The translations under genes and the position numbers were made by a program. A stretch of 64,000 nucleotides of DNA from Hyparrhenia diplandra (taxonomy: Eukaryota > Streptophyta > Magnoliopsida > Poales > Poaceae), in the NCBI GenBank assembly GCA_015847255.1, contig JADLZK010002840.1, positions 119,538-183,537 of the forward strand, written 5' to 3'. Of the stretch, positions 34,557-45,820 are shown one piece after another. The notes below the pieces were generated by a model that saw nothing but the letters and a program-made list of their open reading frames with translations, was not told the DNA's origin and did not search any database. Every line of letters starts with the position of its first letter. Positions within the stretch are counted from its first letter, which is position 1.

Positions 34557-34992
34557 TTATAGGTCACCGGTAACTGAAATTAATTAAGTTCAATCTCCAA
34601 TGCATCTTACATTTTGGCTCTCAAATCGCTGTTGTTCCAGCTCTGCTAATGCTGATGCATACTCCTATGTGCCAGCCAACTTTCCACCTAGGAAAACAAG
34701 ATGAAGGGGGAAAAAAATCTCACCACAAATTAAAGGGGTACTGGGGATGAAAAAAAATAGTAGCGGTACATACATCTATGCGGTAAATTCCTGACCCAGA
34801 ACCTAGGTCTCGGTTAAAAAAAAAACAACATTTGTCCGGTTCACCTGACTTCACCGGCCGTTACTAAAAGTACATTGTAGTAGACACACATCGTGAACAA
34901 TAATCATGCTCGCAGTAGCGAAACTGCATGCCATATGGCCATGCCAAGCGTGCATCAATCGTGCAGCGACAGGGCACGTACGTACCCAGCTA

Positions 34993-36041
34993 CTAATTGA
35001 TGCCGGCGCGGCAGGCCAGCTGGACCATCGGAGCTGCGCTGGTGAAGCAGCTGGCGGCGGCGACGACGACGGCGCGGCCAGCCACCTCCGGCGCCACCGT
35101 GGCGCTGGTGGTCCGGCCGCCGCAGTCGTCTACTGCTCTGCTTCCTCCTCCCCTGAGGAAGGCCTTGCAGAGCGCGGTCCAGAACGCGCGGTCCGGCCCG
35201 CCGGTCTCCGCCGCCGTCCGCCGCGCCTCCTCGCCGACGCTCCTGTGAATGTCGTTCTGGTCCACGAGGCGGTCGATGAGGTTGTCGAGGATGTCGACCG
35301 TGTACTCCGGGTGGCCCTGGATGCCCAACGCGTGCTCCCCACCGCGAACGCCTCCACGCGCGTCTTCTCCGAGTAGGCCAGCACCCTCGCCGTCGGCGGG
35401 ACCTCCCACACCTGCATGCGTGATCACCATCCATACACGTCATCGCCATATCGTATCGATGCATCCACAGCGCCTAGGAAGTTGGTGAACCACACGCGTG
35501 TTACCGCGCAATACAAAATATCAACGACACGAACCTCGTCTTGGTGAACCTCGATGATGGAGGCACTCCGGGGAAGTTGGCCATCGTCGTCAACGTCGAG
35601 GAACGGCAACAGTCCAGCGAGGTCCTGGTTGCCCTGGACGAAGGTGACCTTCCTGACGCCGACGTCCCACCCACCCCGCGCCCTGCCCACCGTGCCGCCC
35701 AGCGCGCGGCACAGCACCTGGTGACCGAAGCAGACGCCAAGCACGCGCTTGCGCATGGCGTGGAGCGTGCGCAGCAGCGCGCAGAGGCGCCGGACCCAGG
35801 GCTCGTCGCCGTGCGCGTCACGCGGGCTGCCGCTCACCACGAACCCGTCGTACGACGCCAGGTCCTCTGCCGCCGGGAACTCGCCGCCGATCACGCGGAA
35901 GCAGTCCCACCTCTCCCCGACGCTGCCGAGGGCGGCCACGAAGACGTTGTGGTACCCGCCGTACGCCGTCCTGGCGTAGTCCGAGTCCCACAGCGCTAGC
36001 AGTAGCGCATACCGCCGCGCTGCTGGCTTCGCCGCCGTCAT
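34993..36041 (-). CDS. Gamma-glutamyl-peptidase-like class I glutamine amidotransferase, copy 1, with -1 frame break
   Basis: Exon 1 (36041-35535, 169 codons) and exon 2 (35411 down to 34993) are separated by a 123-base intron (donor GTTCGT, acceptor ATGCAG). The protein resembles plant GGP1-type cytosolic enzymes, which trim gamma-glutamyl groups from glutathione conjugates in glucosinolate/camalexin-type metabolism. Visible parts: YALLLALWDS, GGYHNVF, GFVVSGSPRDAHGDEPW, nucleophile elbow GVCFGHQVLCRALGG and IEVHQDEV, then WEVPPTARVLAYSEKTRVE. At the run of four G (plus-strand CCCC 35337-35340) one base is missing. Without it the frame reads AVGSTRW...; one base over, it reads EHALGIQGHPEYTVDIL, with the catalytic His and Glu. 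The second frame is open to the stop at 34993; the unshifted frame ends near 35130. A TATA-like element (minus strand, 36181-36191) lies 140 bases upstream. Confidence 0.8.
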
Positions 36042-37600
36042 CGCCGGATCGGAGCGCGCGCCCGTACAAACGGGGACACTGGAGCGGAGAGGCTGGGAGT
36101 GACACTGTGGCAGCCAAGCCACCTAGCTTTGCTTGCGAGCTCGATGGATCGATCACGATGTCGGCTGGGAATTCCGGCTCCTATTTTTATGGAGCCGGTC
36201 GATCGAGGTGCGATGCCTAGTAGCGTAGAAGAGGCCGGTCTCGGGTCAGTCTCATGTGTGAAACACGTGGCCGCACACGCTGACGCGTGGACAGTAGTGG
36301 TGTAATCCCAAAGTTTGGGACCCAAACAATTATGCATCCAATGGCAAGTAGGAGCTGACGGCCTTTGTCAGCTCGACAGTAGTAGGGCCGCAGCAAATCA
36401 GGTTGCTGAGTCACACGTGACAAGGTGTACGTCGGCAAATTAAACAACAAAGAGACCGGTGGAAACGAACTTTGTCAGCTGGCACTTAGCGCCCAGTTGC
36501 AATAGCCTGGTTAAAATCACGATTTCGTAGTGCGGTTTTAAGATCTTCTTATTAGTTTATAATATTATTGGGTTAGTTCTATCGATGACTTTTAAGTAGA
36601 ACCTACAAATTTACAATTCTAGTAGTTATGGATGTGATCGCTGCAGCTATTGTTGCAGCTGCTGCTAGGATAATTCTTGAGAGTGAGTTTTAATTTGCAA
36701 CTCGTGCAACATGCATGGTTTGGGATTCCAATCGAATTTCATCAGGTTTTAGCGTATTGTCGATCCTACTGATGATCTCTATTAAATATAAAAAACTTCG
36801 ATCGGATGGGGAAAGACCGCCCCACCAGCATTGTTGTTAAGAAGAAACCTCGGTTTCCCTGGCCGAGAAAATCCCCGAACCCCAGTCCCGCACTGACACT
36901 AGGAGAAAATCCCCGAACCCCAGTCCCGCCCTGACACTAGGAGTTTCTAGCCCGTGGAAACTACGATCCTCAATCCATTTGGAGAAGACCGGGGCCGGAA
37001 TTACACCGAACCCACGAGCCGGTATACCAACCGAGCCTGAGCCGGACACCGTAACCCCTAGGCCGGTATACCATCCAGAGCCCATAGCTCGATCCATACG
37101 GGACCTGGGTGAGCTTTTAACTAGTGCTTTGGCACACGGGACTGACGAGAGAATTTTTTTTAACAACAGCCTGAAATTTGCTCCCACGGGGCGAACTCAG
37201 AATCTGTGGAGTGCTCTAGAATCCTAACCATTAGGCTAGGATCCTTTTGGCTCTCTATTAAATATACATACCGGTAATTTCAGTTCCACTGAATTTAATT
37301 TTGTTTTACAAACCTTTACCAATATTTTATATACAAATTTGAAAATGCTGACCTAAATTTGGTGAGTTTGGGGATTTTCGACCCTACTACCCCTCCAATA
37401 TGTATGTCTCAACAGGTAGGTTCAACCCAAAGAAAGCAACCAATAACAATCACAAACGATCAGGATCGATGATATGCACTAGAGTTTTTGATGTTATCAT
37501 CAGAGTTTCGCCTGAGTCAAGATCACGATTTTCCAGCAGCAAGAGGGAAATATCTGGCCCTCATATTTGACACTACTCTAGCTAGGACCAAGGTCATTTG
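36042..37600. other. Upstream region of amidotransferase copy 1 and spacer
   Basis: Contains the likely promoter of the minus-strand gene (TATA-like ATAAAAATAGG on the minus strand at 36181-36191). Further right, a 38-bp unit (GAGAAAATCCCCGAACCCCA...) is tandemly duplicated at 36865-36902 and 36903-36940. It lies inside a segment (about 36.84-37.19 kb) that is open on the minus strand and looks like a degraded repeat. No gene. Confidence 0.5.
36865..36940. repeat. 38-bp tandem duplication
   Basis: Two adjacent copies of GAGAAAATCCCCGAACCCCA... differ at one base (CGCACTG versus CGCCCTG). This is a recent slippage or duplication event. Confidence 0.85.
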
Positions 37601-37614
37601 AAGTTCCTTATCTC
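37601..37614 (+). repeat. Left target-site duplication of the LINE-like insertion
   Basis: AAGTTCCTTATCTC here is repeated exactly at 53521-53534, directly after the poly-A tail. The first two A may belong to the tail, so the certain duplication is 12 bases. Confidence 0.85.
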
Positions 37615-40255
37615 GGGAGGCCGTGCTCATTTACCGCGGCGAGCAACACGCTCTCCGGGCTGTCGATTAGAAGGCGTGAAGAGAGCCATTGGGGGCGACA
37701 CGCTGCCCCCCCCCCCCCCGCCTCCACCGGGCGGCGGTGGCGCCGGCGCCCCGCGCCCCGCGGGTTGCCTCCACCCCGACTCCCCCTCACTCTCCCACTC
37801 CCCTCTCCCCGCTTCCCCGGCCCCGGCCACGCGGATTTCCCGTCGCCGTCGACACCGCAGCGGCCATCCGCCCGCCCTTTCGAGCCGGAGTTCGCCGGAT
37901 CCACCGGCCGGGCGACCCCGGATCTCGCGCCGGCGGCGGCGGGGGGGGCCGAGACAAGCTGCTCCCACTCGACTTGCCACCCTTCCGTCGCTCGACTTGC
38001 CACCCTTTCGTCGCCCGCGTCGGCCTTCCGGGGGGGAGAGGGGGAGGTCGGGCTGTGTCCCCCGCCCGCGCGACGAGGTCGCCCTCGCCAATGAGCTCCG
38101 CCCGCCCTCGTCCGCACCGCCCATAGGAGGGCCGACTGCGCCGTTCGCGCCCCTCACCGTCGCCGCCGCCACCGGCAACTCCACCTGCCCCAACACGGAC
38201 GTGCAGGGCCTTGGTGGCATCGCCGATGGCGCCTGGCCTCCGCCCGCCCCGTCGGTGACCGACGCGGTCCTCGTTCGCCCATCCACCCCCGAGACTCCGT
38301 GGACCACGGACCGGCGGTGCCGCAGCCCCCCAGCAGCTCGTCGTCGTTGAGGTCGCCCGACCGGGACGTCTACCTCACGGCACCTCCTCCCACTGCAGCC
38401 GGGACGACGCCGGTGGGGGAGGCGGATGTTGTGCTCGTGTGGCCTTCCGCCCCGGCCTGTCCGCCTCCGTTGTCCCCACCTTCTTCGACGACTCCGGCTC
38501 CCGACACCGCTCCGACCTCGTCAGCATCTCCCAACGCCCATCTCCCTCGGTCGGTAGACCCAAGGGTATGCGGTGGGTGGACGGATCCTTCTCGGCGGCT
38601 CGACAAGGAGGAGGAGTTCATCGAGCCGGAGGCCCCACCGTCGTGCGGCGTGTTTGTCCATCCTCCACTCGCTGGGGCCGCTCCTGGACCCCGACGTGAA
38701 CCTCGCGGAGGGGACGGCTATGCCCCTGGCTCTCGCAACACGGACATCGCCGGCGCCGGAACCCGGCCCGGCGCGAGCACAGCCCGGCGTTGCCGTCGCC
38801 GTCGCCCGTCCACGACTTCGTCGACGCCCCTATGGTGCGCTCTCTTTCCTTTTGGCAAGAGTGCCGGCACCCCAGCAGGCTTTGGGTCGACAGCCTGCCG
38901 CGCGCATCTCTGCTCACCAACGGCTTGGCGCCGGGGCCGGCCCTACGCCGTCTGCCGCCGGCCGCCGTCGCCATCTCGGGCCTCTTTGGGGACCCTCCTC
39001 CGCCCGTCGGCGCCCCCAATCGATGATGATGGCTTCACTCTCGTCAGAGGGTCTTTGGCGTGGGCGCCGGCGTGCCCGCCGCCCCCTTCCGTCGTCGGCG
39101 GCCTGTGCCGTCATCCCTCGTCGGGCTATCCTTCTATTGCCTGTCGAGGGATCACGTCGCCGCCCGTTGCTCCGCCCATCTGCTTTGCCTCATCTTCCTC
39201 AACGCGAGGCATAGGGCGGGGACCTCGCAGCATCGTCGCCGCCTACCGCTCTGACAGCACTCCCCGTGAGCAGCGGCGCGCTGGAGCCTCCATGCCACGC
39301 CAGGGAGCCTCCACTCGTGCTCATGACCGCATCGTCGTCGGCCGTCTTGGGAGGGACTGGACTTCCTTGGGGTAGTCGGGTCGTCGGTACCGCCCTTCTT
39401 TGTCGGGCAGATCCTCCTGTCCGATCCCATCGACTTCGGCCCGGGTGAGGATTGGAAGCGAGGCCATCGCTAGGGTGGGCGCGCCGCAAGACATCCGAGA
39501 CCGGCTTGCGCTCGACCTGCCCATGGGCGTGGATCCCCCTGCTCGTGCGGACCCGATGATCGATGAGCTCATGGCCTCCACCTTGGCGCCACCTCGCCAC
39601 TACATTCGGGCCTCCTTCGCCCCTGCACATGGTCACGCTCAGCTTCACGGGGGTGGAGCATTCAGAGGATCCTTCGGTGCTGGCGGCCCCGCTCCGCGCC
39701 GCTCAGCCCAGCCCCTCGTTGTCCAGGACGGAGGTGCCGGATGGTTTCGTGGCCCAGGGAGAGCGGACGCCCACCACGTCGCCGACTCACCTGGATACCG
39801 CACACGCCGATGTGCTAGGGGCGGCGACCTTCACTGACTCGTTGACATTGCCATTGGCGGAACCTGCGAAAGTTCCACACCGCAAGTGAAGATCACGAGT
39901 TGTCGACGACGATCGGGTACCGTGCCGTGAGCGACCACCGCCGCTAAATCCACCACCGTGATCAGCACCCGGAGCAGCAGGCGCGGCGCGTCCAGTCCAA
40001 CAGGTGGACTAAGCGACCGGGGCACGCGAAGCCCGCCCGAGACCCATCGATCGCCGTGGGGTTCCATGCTACCTTCGAGGATGTTGGGCCGTCCTCTAGG
40101 CGGGAGAACGTCCGCAAGATCCTTCCCCTACTCGGTGTATACTACGCAGGGGAACAATTGGGGGCTCCCGGCACAGGATCCACCCCGGCGCCACCCGCTG
40201 ACTCTACTCCACACCAGCCCCCAGGGCCAGTCGCCGCCGGGGAATCTGTGGGGGA

Positions 40256-40260
40256 CCCCG
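40256..40260. repeat. Target-site duplication of the Gypsy element (left copy CCCCG)
   Basis: CCCCG immediately precedes the LTR here, and the same five bases follow the other LTR at 52919-52923. This confirms both element boundaries. Confidence 0.9.
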
Positions 40261-40740
40261 TGTCGTCGGTTTATCGGCGATAGTCTAACAGGGGTATGCC
40301 CGGCTAGTAGATTGAGGGGTAGAGGTGCGCTAGACGGCTAACGAGACGTTAAGCAGAACGAGCGAAGGACAAAACACACGGGTTTTACCCAGGTTCGGCC
40401 GCCTTGATGGCGTAAAACCTACGTCCTGCTTAGTTTGTATTGATTGATTGAGAATCAGATGTCCCTCGGGGGGGATCCCTGCTCTCCTTATATAGTCCGG
40501 GGAGCAGGGTTACAGGTCGGATCCGGTCCGACAAGATCTATCCCGATCGGTTACAATAGGAAAGTATATAGTGATTACAATTGAGCTATACTAGGAAACT
40601 ATCTTGGCGACCAAGTTTAGGCCGTGATCTCCGATAATTGCGGTCTTCTAGCGCCAAGGGCTTCAATCCGCCATCCTGGGTCGGCCCGAGAGGCCTAACC
40701 CAAAGGAACCCGTGAGAGGATAGGGGTTTATCCCCCCACA
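40261..40740 (-). repeat. 3' LTR of the Gypsy element (left, 480 bp)
   Basis: Starts TGTCGTCGG and ends CCACA in plus orientation, so it is TG...CA on both strands. It matches the LTR at 52438-52918 with about 14 differences (roughly 97% identity), including three single-base indels. On the minus strand it contains a TATA-type CTATATAAGG (near 40,485-40,500). Confidence 0.95.
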
Positions 40741-41959
40741 GCTAGTCCCCGAGCATGCTGTATGCTGTAGGTGAAAGAGTCTTGACGCTCCGATCATCGG
40801 GAGGTGTTATCGACCAGTCTTCGTACGGTGTCGACCAGACTAGTTAAACGCCGACTAGCCTGGGACAGCTCTCGACCAGCCGCTCATGTTCCTGTAGCTT
40901 CTTTCCATTGCTTTCGACCCGGCCTAGTCTTGACGAGTGTTTGGATGTTGGGTTTTCCAATGAAAAAAATCTTTTTCTTTTTGGCGAAGTGTGCCCACGT
41001 ATAGTGGAAAAACACCGTTAAAATGCATATATCAAAAAATGAGCATGATTCACCGGAGGTGAAGTGTGCCCACTTAGTCCCCGAGCCTAGGAGTAGGTGA
41101 GTAATCACGTACTGCTAGGGTCATAAGAAAAAATATGAGCAAAAAGTCCCCGAGTAATCGGAAACCTAACTGGCGCAAAAACCAAACTCCAGCATGGAGC
41201 CCGTACGAGGAGTCCCCGATCACTGTATGTCTGCCCGGACGTAGGGTGTCGATGCACCATGCATGGGCCAAGGTGCGTATAGTACCAATCCAGAGAATAT
41301 CCAGGCCGCGTCAGAAAGGCAGGAGATTTCAATAGCCCGGGTTTTAAGGGGAGGCAGAATGGAAAATCTGTATACCCTAGGATATTGATGAAGCTTCGTC
41401 AAGAAGATTGGGCTGCTCGTGTCCCAAAAAATCTACATGGTAGGATATCTGGTCAATTAATATCCCAGATCTTGTAGGGAAACAAATCGGCGTGGGAATC
41501 GAGGGGATAGGACGCGTGGCAGCACCACAACACGCGCGCATCTGGAAGGAGTAATGATGGCAACTGATGCCGCCACCTGCCGCACGCACTCAACCCAGGA
41601 AATGGGGAGGCGCGGGCCCGCAGCGCGCACAGTTGCCTATGCATTAACCCTAGGGGCGGTCAGGGCTATAAATATCGGCGCCCCGTGCCTCCTTGTCTCA
41701 TTCGCCTGGGAATCCCTTCATCTTCTCGAGCCCTCCGTCTTCATCCTGCTACAGTAAGCGCCGCTAGGGTTTGCGACCGCGCCGGCTCGTCGCATCTGCA
41801 TCAACTCAACCACCGATCGTGAGAGGTAAGTACCTCATAGATCCGTTGATTCGCCGTCTTTTGAGTCCGAATGTAGTCGATTTGAGCGTGGATTTGAGCC
41901 GTTTCGATTTTTTGCCGACACCGATCACTTTCTTGAAATGTAGAATCGGTTGAGGTGGG

Positions 41960-44900
41960 ATGGATCGGCACGCTCGCGGAGGTCGTCGGGGCCGTGGGTG
42001 TTACCGGAGGACGGCGAGGAGCTGCTGCCGGCGTGGGAGCGCGCCGCCGCGGGACGTGATGGCGAGCCCGTGCCGCTCGCGACGGGCGAATCCGGTAATC
42101 CGGATGGATAGGGAGTGGCCAAGCTCGCTGTCCACCGAGGGGTCGGTGAGGGAGCTGGTGGATGCCCGCGTGCTGCCGGAGAGGATCATCGCCGGTTGGA
42201 GGGTGCCGGAGGCGGAGCCGTACCCCATGCCGCAGACGGATGAGGTGGTGGTGTTCGAGAGCCACTTCACGCGCGGCTTCGGGATGCCGGTGCACCCGTT
42301 CCTGCTGGAGCTCCTCACGCTCTACGGGCTCCAGCTCTGCCACCTACCGCCAAACGCCATCCTCGACATCGCCATCTTCATCATGCTTTGTGAGTGTTGC
42401 CTCGGCATTCTTCCCAACCTTAGCCTGTGGAAATATTTCATCTTTGTGGGGATGAAGGGAGATTCGGGGTCGCGGGTGGCCGGTGGCGTGTTTGTGAAGC
42501 TCCGGGGCAACCGGGCAAGTCAGTTCCCCTCGACACCACTACCAACGAATGTGGCTCGCCTGGTATACACGGTGGTTTTACCTGCCTCAGTCGGATATGC
42601 CGATTCCGGCCGATCCCACCCGTGTTCCGGTGAGACGAGCAAGCTGGAATGAAGAGCCCGCAGCCACCGACATGCCGCGTGTGAGGGAGCTGCTGGCTAT
42701 GAATGATGACCTTCATGTGGACGGTATCGACCTTGCTCACGTGTTCGTGGAGCGCCGGATTCAGCCACTCAAACGGAGGGATCACCCCGGGTTTCAGTAC
42801 ACCGGGCTGAATGATCCCACCCGCGAGTCGACGGAGTTCCTGCCGTCGGCCGAAGTCCAGGAGCGGGTAGCCAAAATTCTGCTGACAGCCGAGGTACCGC
42901 ATGACCCGCGCGCGGTGTCCACCTTCTGCGCCGGGAACCCGCCACCGCTGGTAAGTGTAGTCTGGATTAGATTGTCTATGCATTGCTATAGATTGCAACT
43001 CGTCCCCATTGTCGATGATGTTTGCAGTTCCATGGGATGACAGCGATCGGTACTTCAGCTTGTCACCCGAGGAGGCTGCCGTTGCCGCGCCCCGCTCTGC
43101 GAGAATCTTTGCTGTCCCCGTGCCCCCCGCGCCGGCAAAGACCGGAGGTGCCCGGAGGCGAGGGCGGAGGAGGGTGCTGGGCCCGCGGCAAGCGCCCTCT
43201 GGAGAGCCCGTCGGAGCCGGAGGTCATCCGGAAGAAGGTGACAGCGGGCGGCCGCCCCGCCGTCACCCAGCCGAGGCACCCCCTGTATGACGACGATTAT
43301 CTTGTTGATGAAGAACTTCGAGCTTTTGTAAAATCAACCGCGTTTGTAAGTATCCCTCGAATGTTATCCAGTCCCCCGGGTAAAAAAGTCGATCGAGTAA
43401 TCGCCACCTTGTGATGCAGCAAAGACGGAGGAGAGGGGACACCAAGTGCACCGGGCCGATCCACCAAGGGTGTCACCGAGCCACATGGTGATGTGTCGGC
43501 GCCACGGAGCGGAGGAGGCCGCGGCGGCGGCGGCTCAGAGGTCGCCTCCGTGGTGCGCGCCGCCAACGTGTAAGTACACTTGCTGTTGATCGTAAGCACT
43601 TCACGTTATTGGTGCGAGCATATGTGAATCATGCCGTTGGTGCAGGTGACCCGTCATCGAGCCTGTGCAGATGCCGATCGCCGCGGACGCCCAGCAACGA
43701 GATGAGCCAGCTGCGCCGACACAACCTCAGGAGGCGCCTGAGCGAGAAGTGCCGGCGGAAGACGCTCCAGCGCAGGTGGCGCCCGAGAAATAGCCGGGCA
43801 TCAAGTCCACCAAGAGCCGGTCGACGTCGCTCCAGAGCCGGTAGTACCGAGGGTGGAGGCTGCTCCATTGGTCAACGCCCCCGAGTCCCCCCGGATGATA
43901 TCCAGATTGAGGGCGGGATGAAGAGATGGAGGATGTCGACGGCTGGTATGAGGCCGCGGAGGACCCGGTGCCCCAGGTAGAGCAAGAGTGGCCTGACGTC
44001 GAAGAGGAGGACGAGCCGACCCGCATAGCCCGCCAAGTGGAGGAGGGAGCCAGCCGCCTGCGTGTAAGTATTCGGCCACCCTGTTTTGCATTGTGATTTT
44101 GCTATACACATCTTGTGATTGCATGTCGTTGTACAGCATATCCGGAATGAAGAAATCCGCCTCCTGCACGAGGAGCTAGAGCAAAGGCTGTGGCGCCCTT
44201 TTTGAGGCCAGACAGGCGTGGGATGAGCTCTCCCGTGAACGCCGACCGTCTCGCCGAAGAACGAGCGGTGCTTGTGGTTGAGAGGGACCGCCTGCTGGCC
44301 GGCAACGGCGACGCGTAGCGTCACGCCTTTGCATAGGAGAGGGCAGCTCTGGCTGCTGATCGTGAAGTCTTGGAGATCGAGCGAACCCGTCTGGATCGCG
44401 AAGCTGCTCGGGTTGCCAGGGAGGGTAAGGCCCTGGAAGAGGAACGCGCACAGCTGGCCGCCGACCGCAAGCGCCTAGAGGAAGAGCGTGTCAAGCTCAT
44501 TGCTCAGGAGGAGCGGACACGCCATGACGCCCAGACTCAAATACTTGGTATGTATGATGATTACTTGAATAATCGATCTGAAGATATCTTTGCAAAAGAG
44601 GTTAGTGACAAAAACGACTAAAATGCTGGATATATGATACCTTGCAGAGTACGAAGCGTCTGTTGAAACCCTGCAGCGGCAGCTCGTGATGGCGAACCAG
44701 CTGACGGATGAGCTACGCGAGGAGCTCCGGAATACCACCGCCGATCGTGACGGTATGCCCTTTGGCCGCTGAATAATGACCTGCTCAAAAAAGTAGTTGA
44801 ACGAGTTTTGCTGATCTTACCGTTTATATATTGTCAGCCTTGCGTGCGGCCTCCAGTTATCGGATTCGTGATCTGGAGGTCGAATATGCTCTGTGGAAGA

Positions 44901-45247
44901 GTCGTACGCAAAGTCTCCTGCAAGGCGTCGGGCCAATCCTCGACGCCATCCATGGCTACGCGGTTGGCGGGGCCAATCCGGAGGAAGCGCCGCCGACCGA
45001 CGCCCAGAACGTGGAGCAGCGCAGCGCGGCGGCCTGGGCGAACTTCATGGAGTTCACCCGCCAGGCCACTCGCGACACGGCTCGACACGCTCTGGCGGTG
45101 GCGCGCTCCCATCATCCCGAGGTGCAGTTTCAGCGCGTCCGCCTAGGCTATGCACTCGGGACGACAGAGGCGGGTGCTCTAAACCTGCGCGAGGAGGCTA
45201 ACGAGGCGGCGACAACACTTGCTGACGAGATGAACCCGCTCCTGTGA
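41960..45247 (+). CDS. Antisense gene of the Tat element (putative gypsy-type transposon protein, PF04195-like), spliced
   Basis: Reads opposite to gag-pol, between integrase and the 3' LTR. The N-terminal block contains VFESHFTRGFGMPVHPFLLE, then LTLYGLQLCHLPPNA and CECCLGILPNLSLWKYF. This is the conserved core of the plant family called putative gypsy type transposon (PF04195-like). A small indel near 42545 shifts the frame, and the protein continues with VERRIQPLKRRDHPG up to 42950, where GTAAGT marks an intron ending before 43027. Further GT-AG bounded exons follow. One, around 44340-44545, is a long charged coiled coil. The last exon (about 44836-45247) is intact and ends with TGA. Candidate starts are ATG 41960, 42059 or 42107. 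Function is unknown; such aORFs are known in Grande/RIRE2-type elements. This copy is probably broken by the indel. Confidence 0.65.
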
Positions 45248-45820
45248 GCTAAAGTCCTGGGTGAAGTTGCCTCAGGCATGATACTTTGCTTCTTTTGGCC
45301 GTAGCAAGAAACAGTTAGTGAAAAAACAGTGAAAAACACTTGAGATTTTAGCCGAGCCACGCCCGGATGTGGGTGGCATAATTAGCTTAATACTTTGTTT
45401 TTATTTCACAATCGTTTTAGCATGCATACGATTATGGTAGACGATGAAGTGTAGACTGTAGACGAAAAAAGGGGGTCACTTATGGTAGACGCCGCCCTAG
45501 CCTTAACGGCGTCGGTATAGCCAAGAAGAAGGAGACGCGATGCTCGGCAAGCTATTGGGCTGTTCGACTACGCTAAGGAGTCATCCGCGGTCGTCGATCT
45601 ATGCGGGAGTACACCGGCCACACATACCGCGAAACGACCAAGTACGAGAGATGGCTCTAGGGGGTCCAGTGACTTAAGAGTGTAGTCAAGCATGGAAATA
45701 AATTGTTACGTCGGTCGAAAGAAAATATAACCATGTCAACATACTCCAATAAACTTTTATTAATGTGCGACGCCAGAGAAAGTAAAAAAACGATACAAGC
45801 GGGCTTACAGAGTCCCCGAG

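Noticed and set aside
37190..37252. tRNA-like stretch (minus strand reads GGATCCTAGCCTAATGGTTAGGATT then TTCTGAGTTCG)
   Set aside because: It has A-box-like and B-box-like phrases but no foldable cloverleaf, and no acceptor pairing. At most it is a SINE-head or repeat relic.
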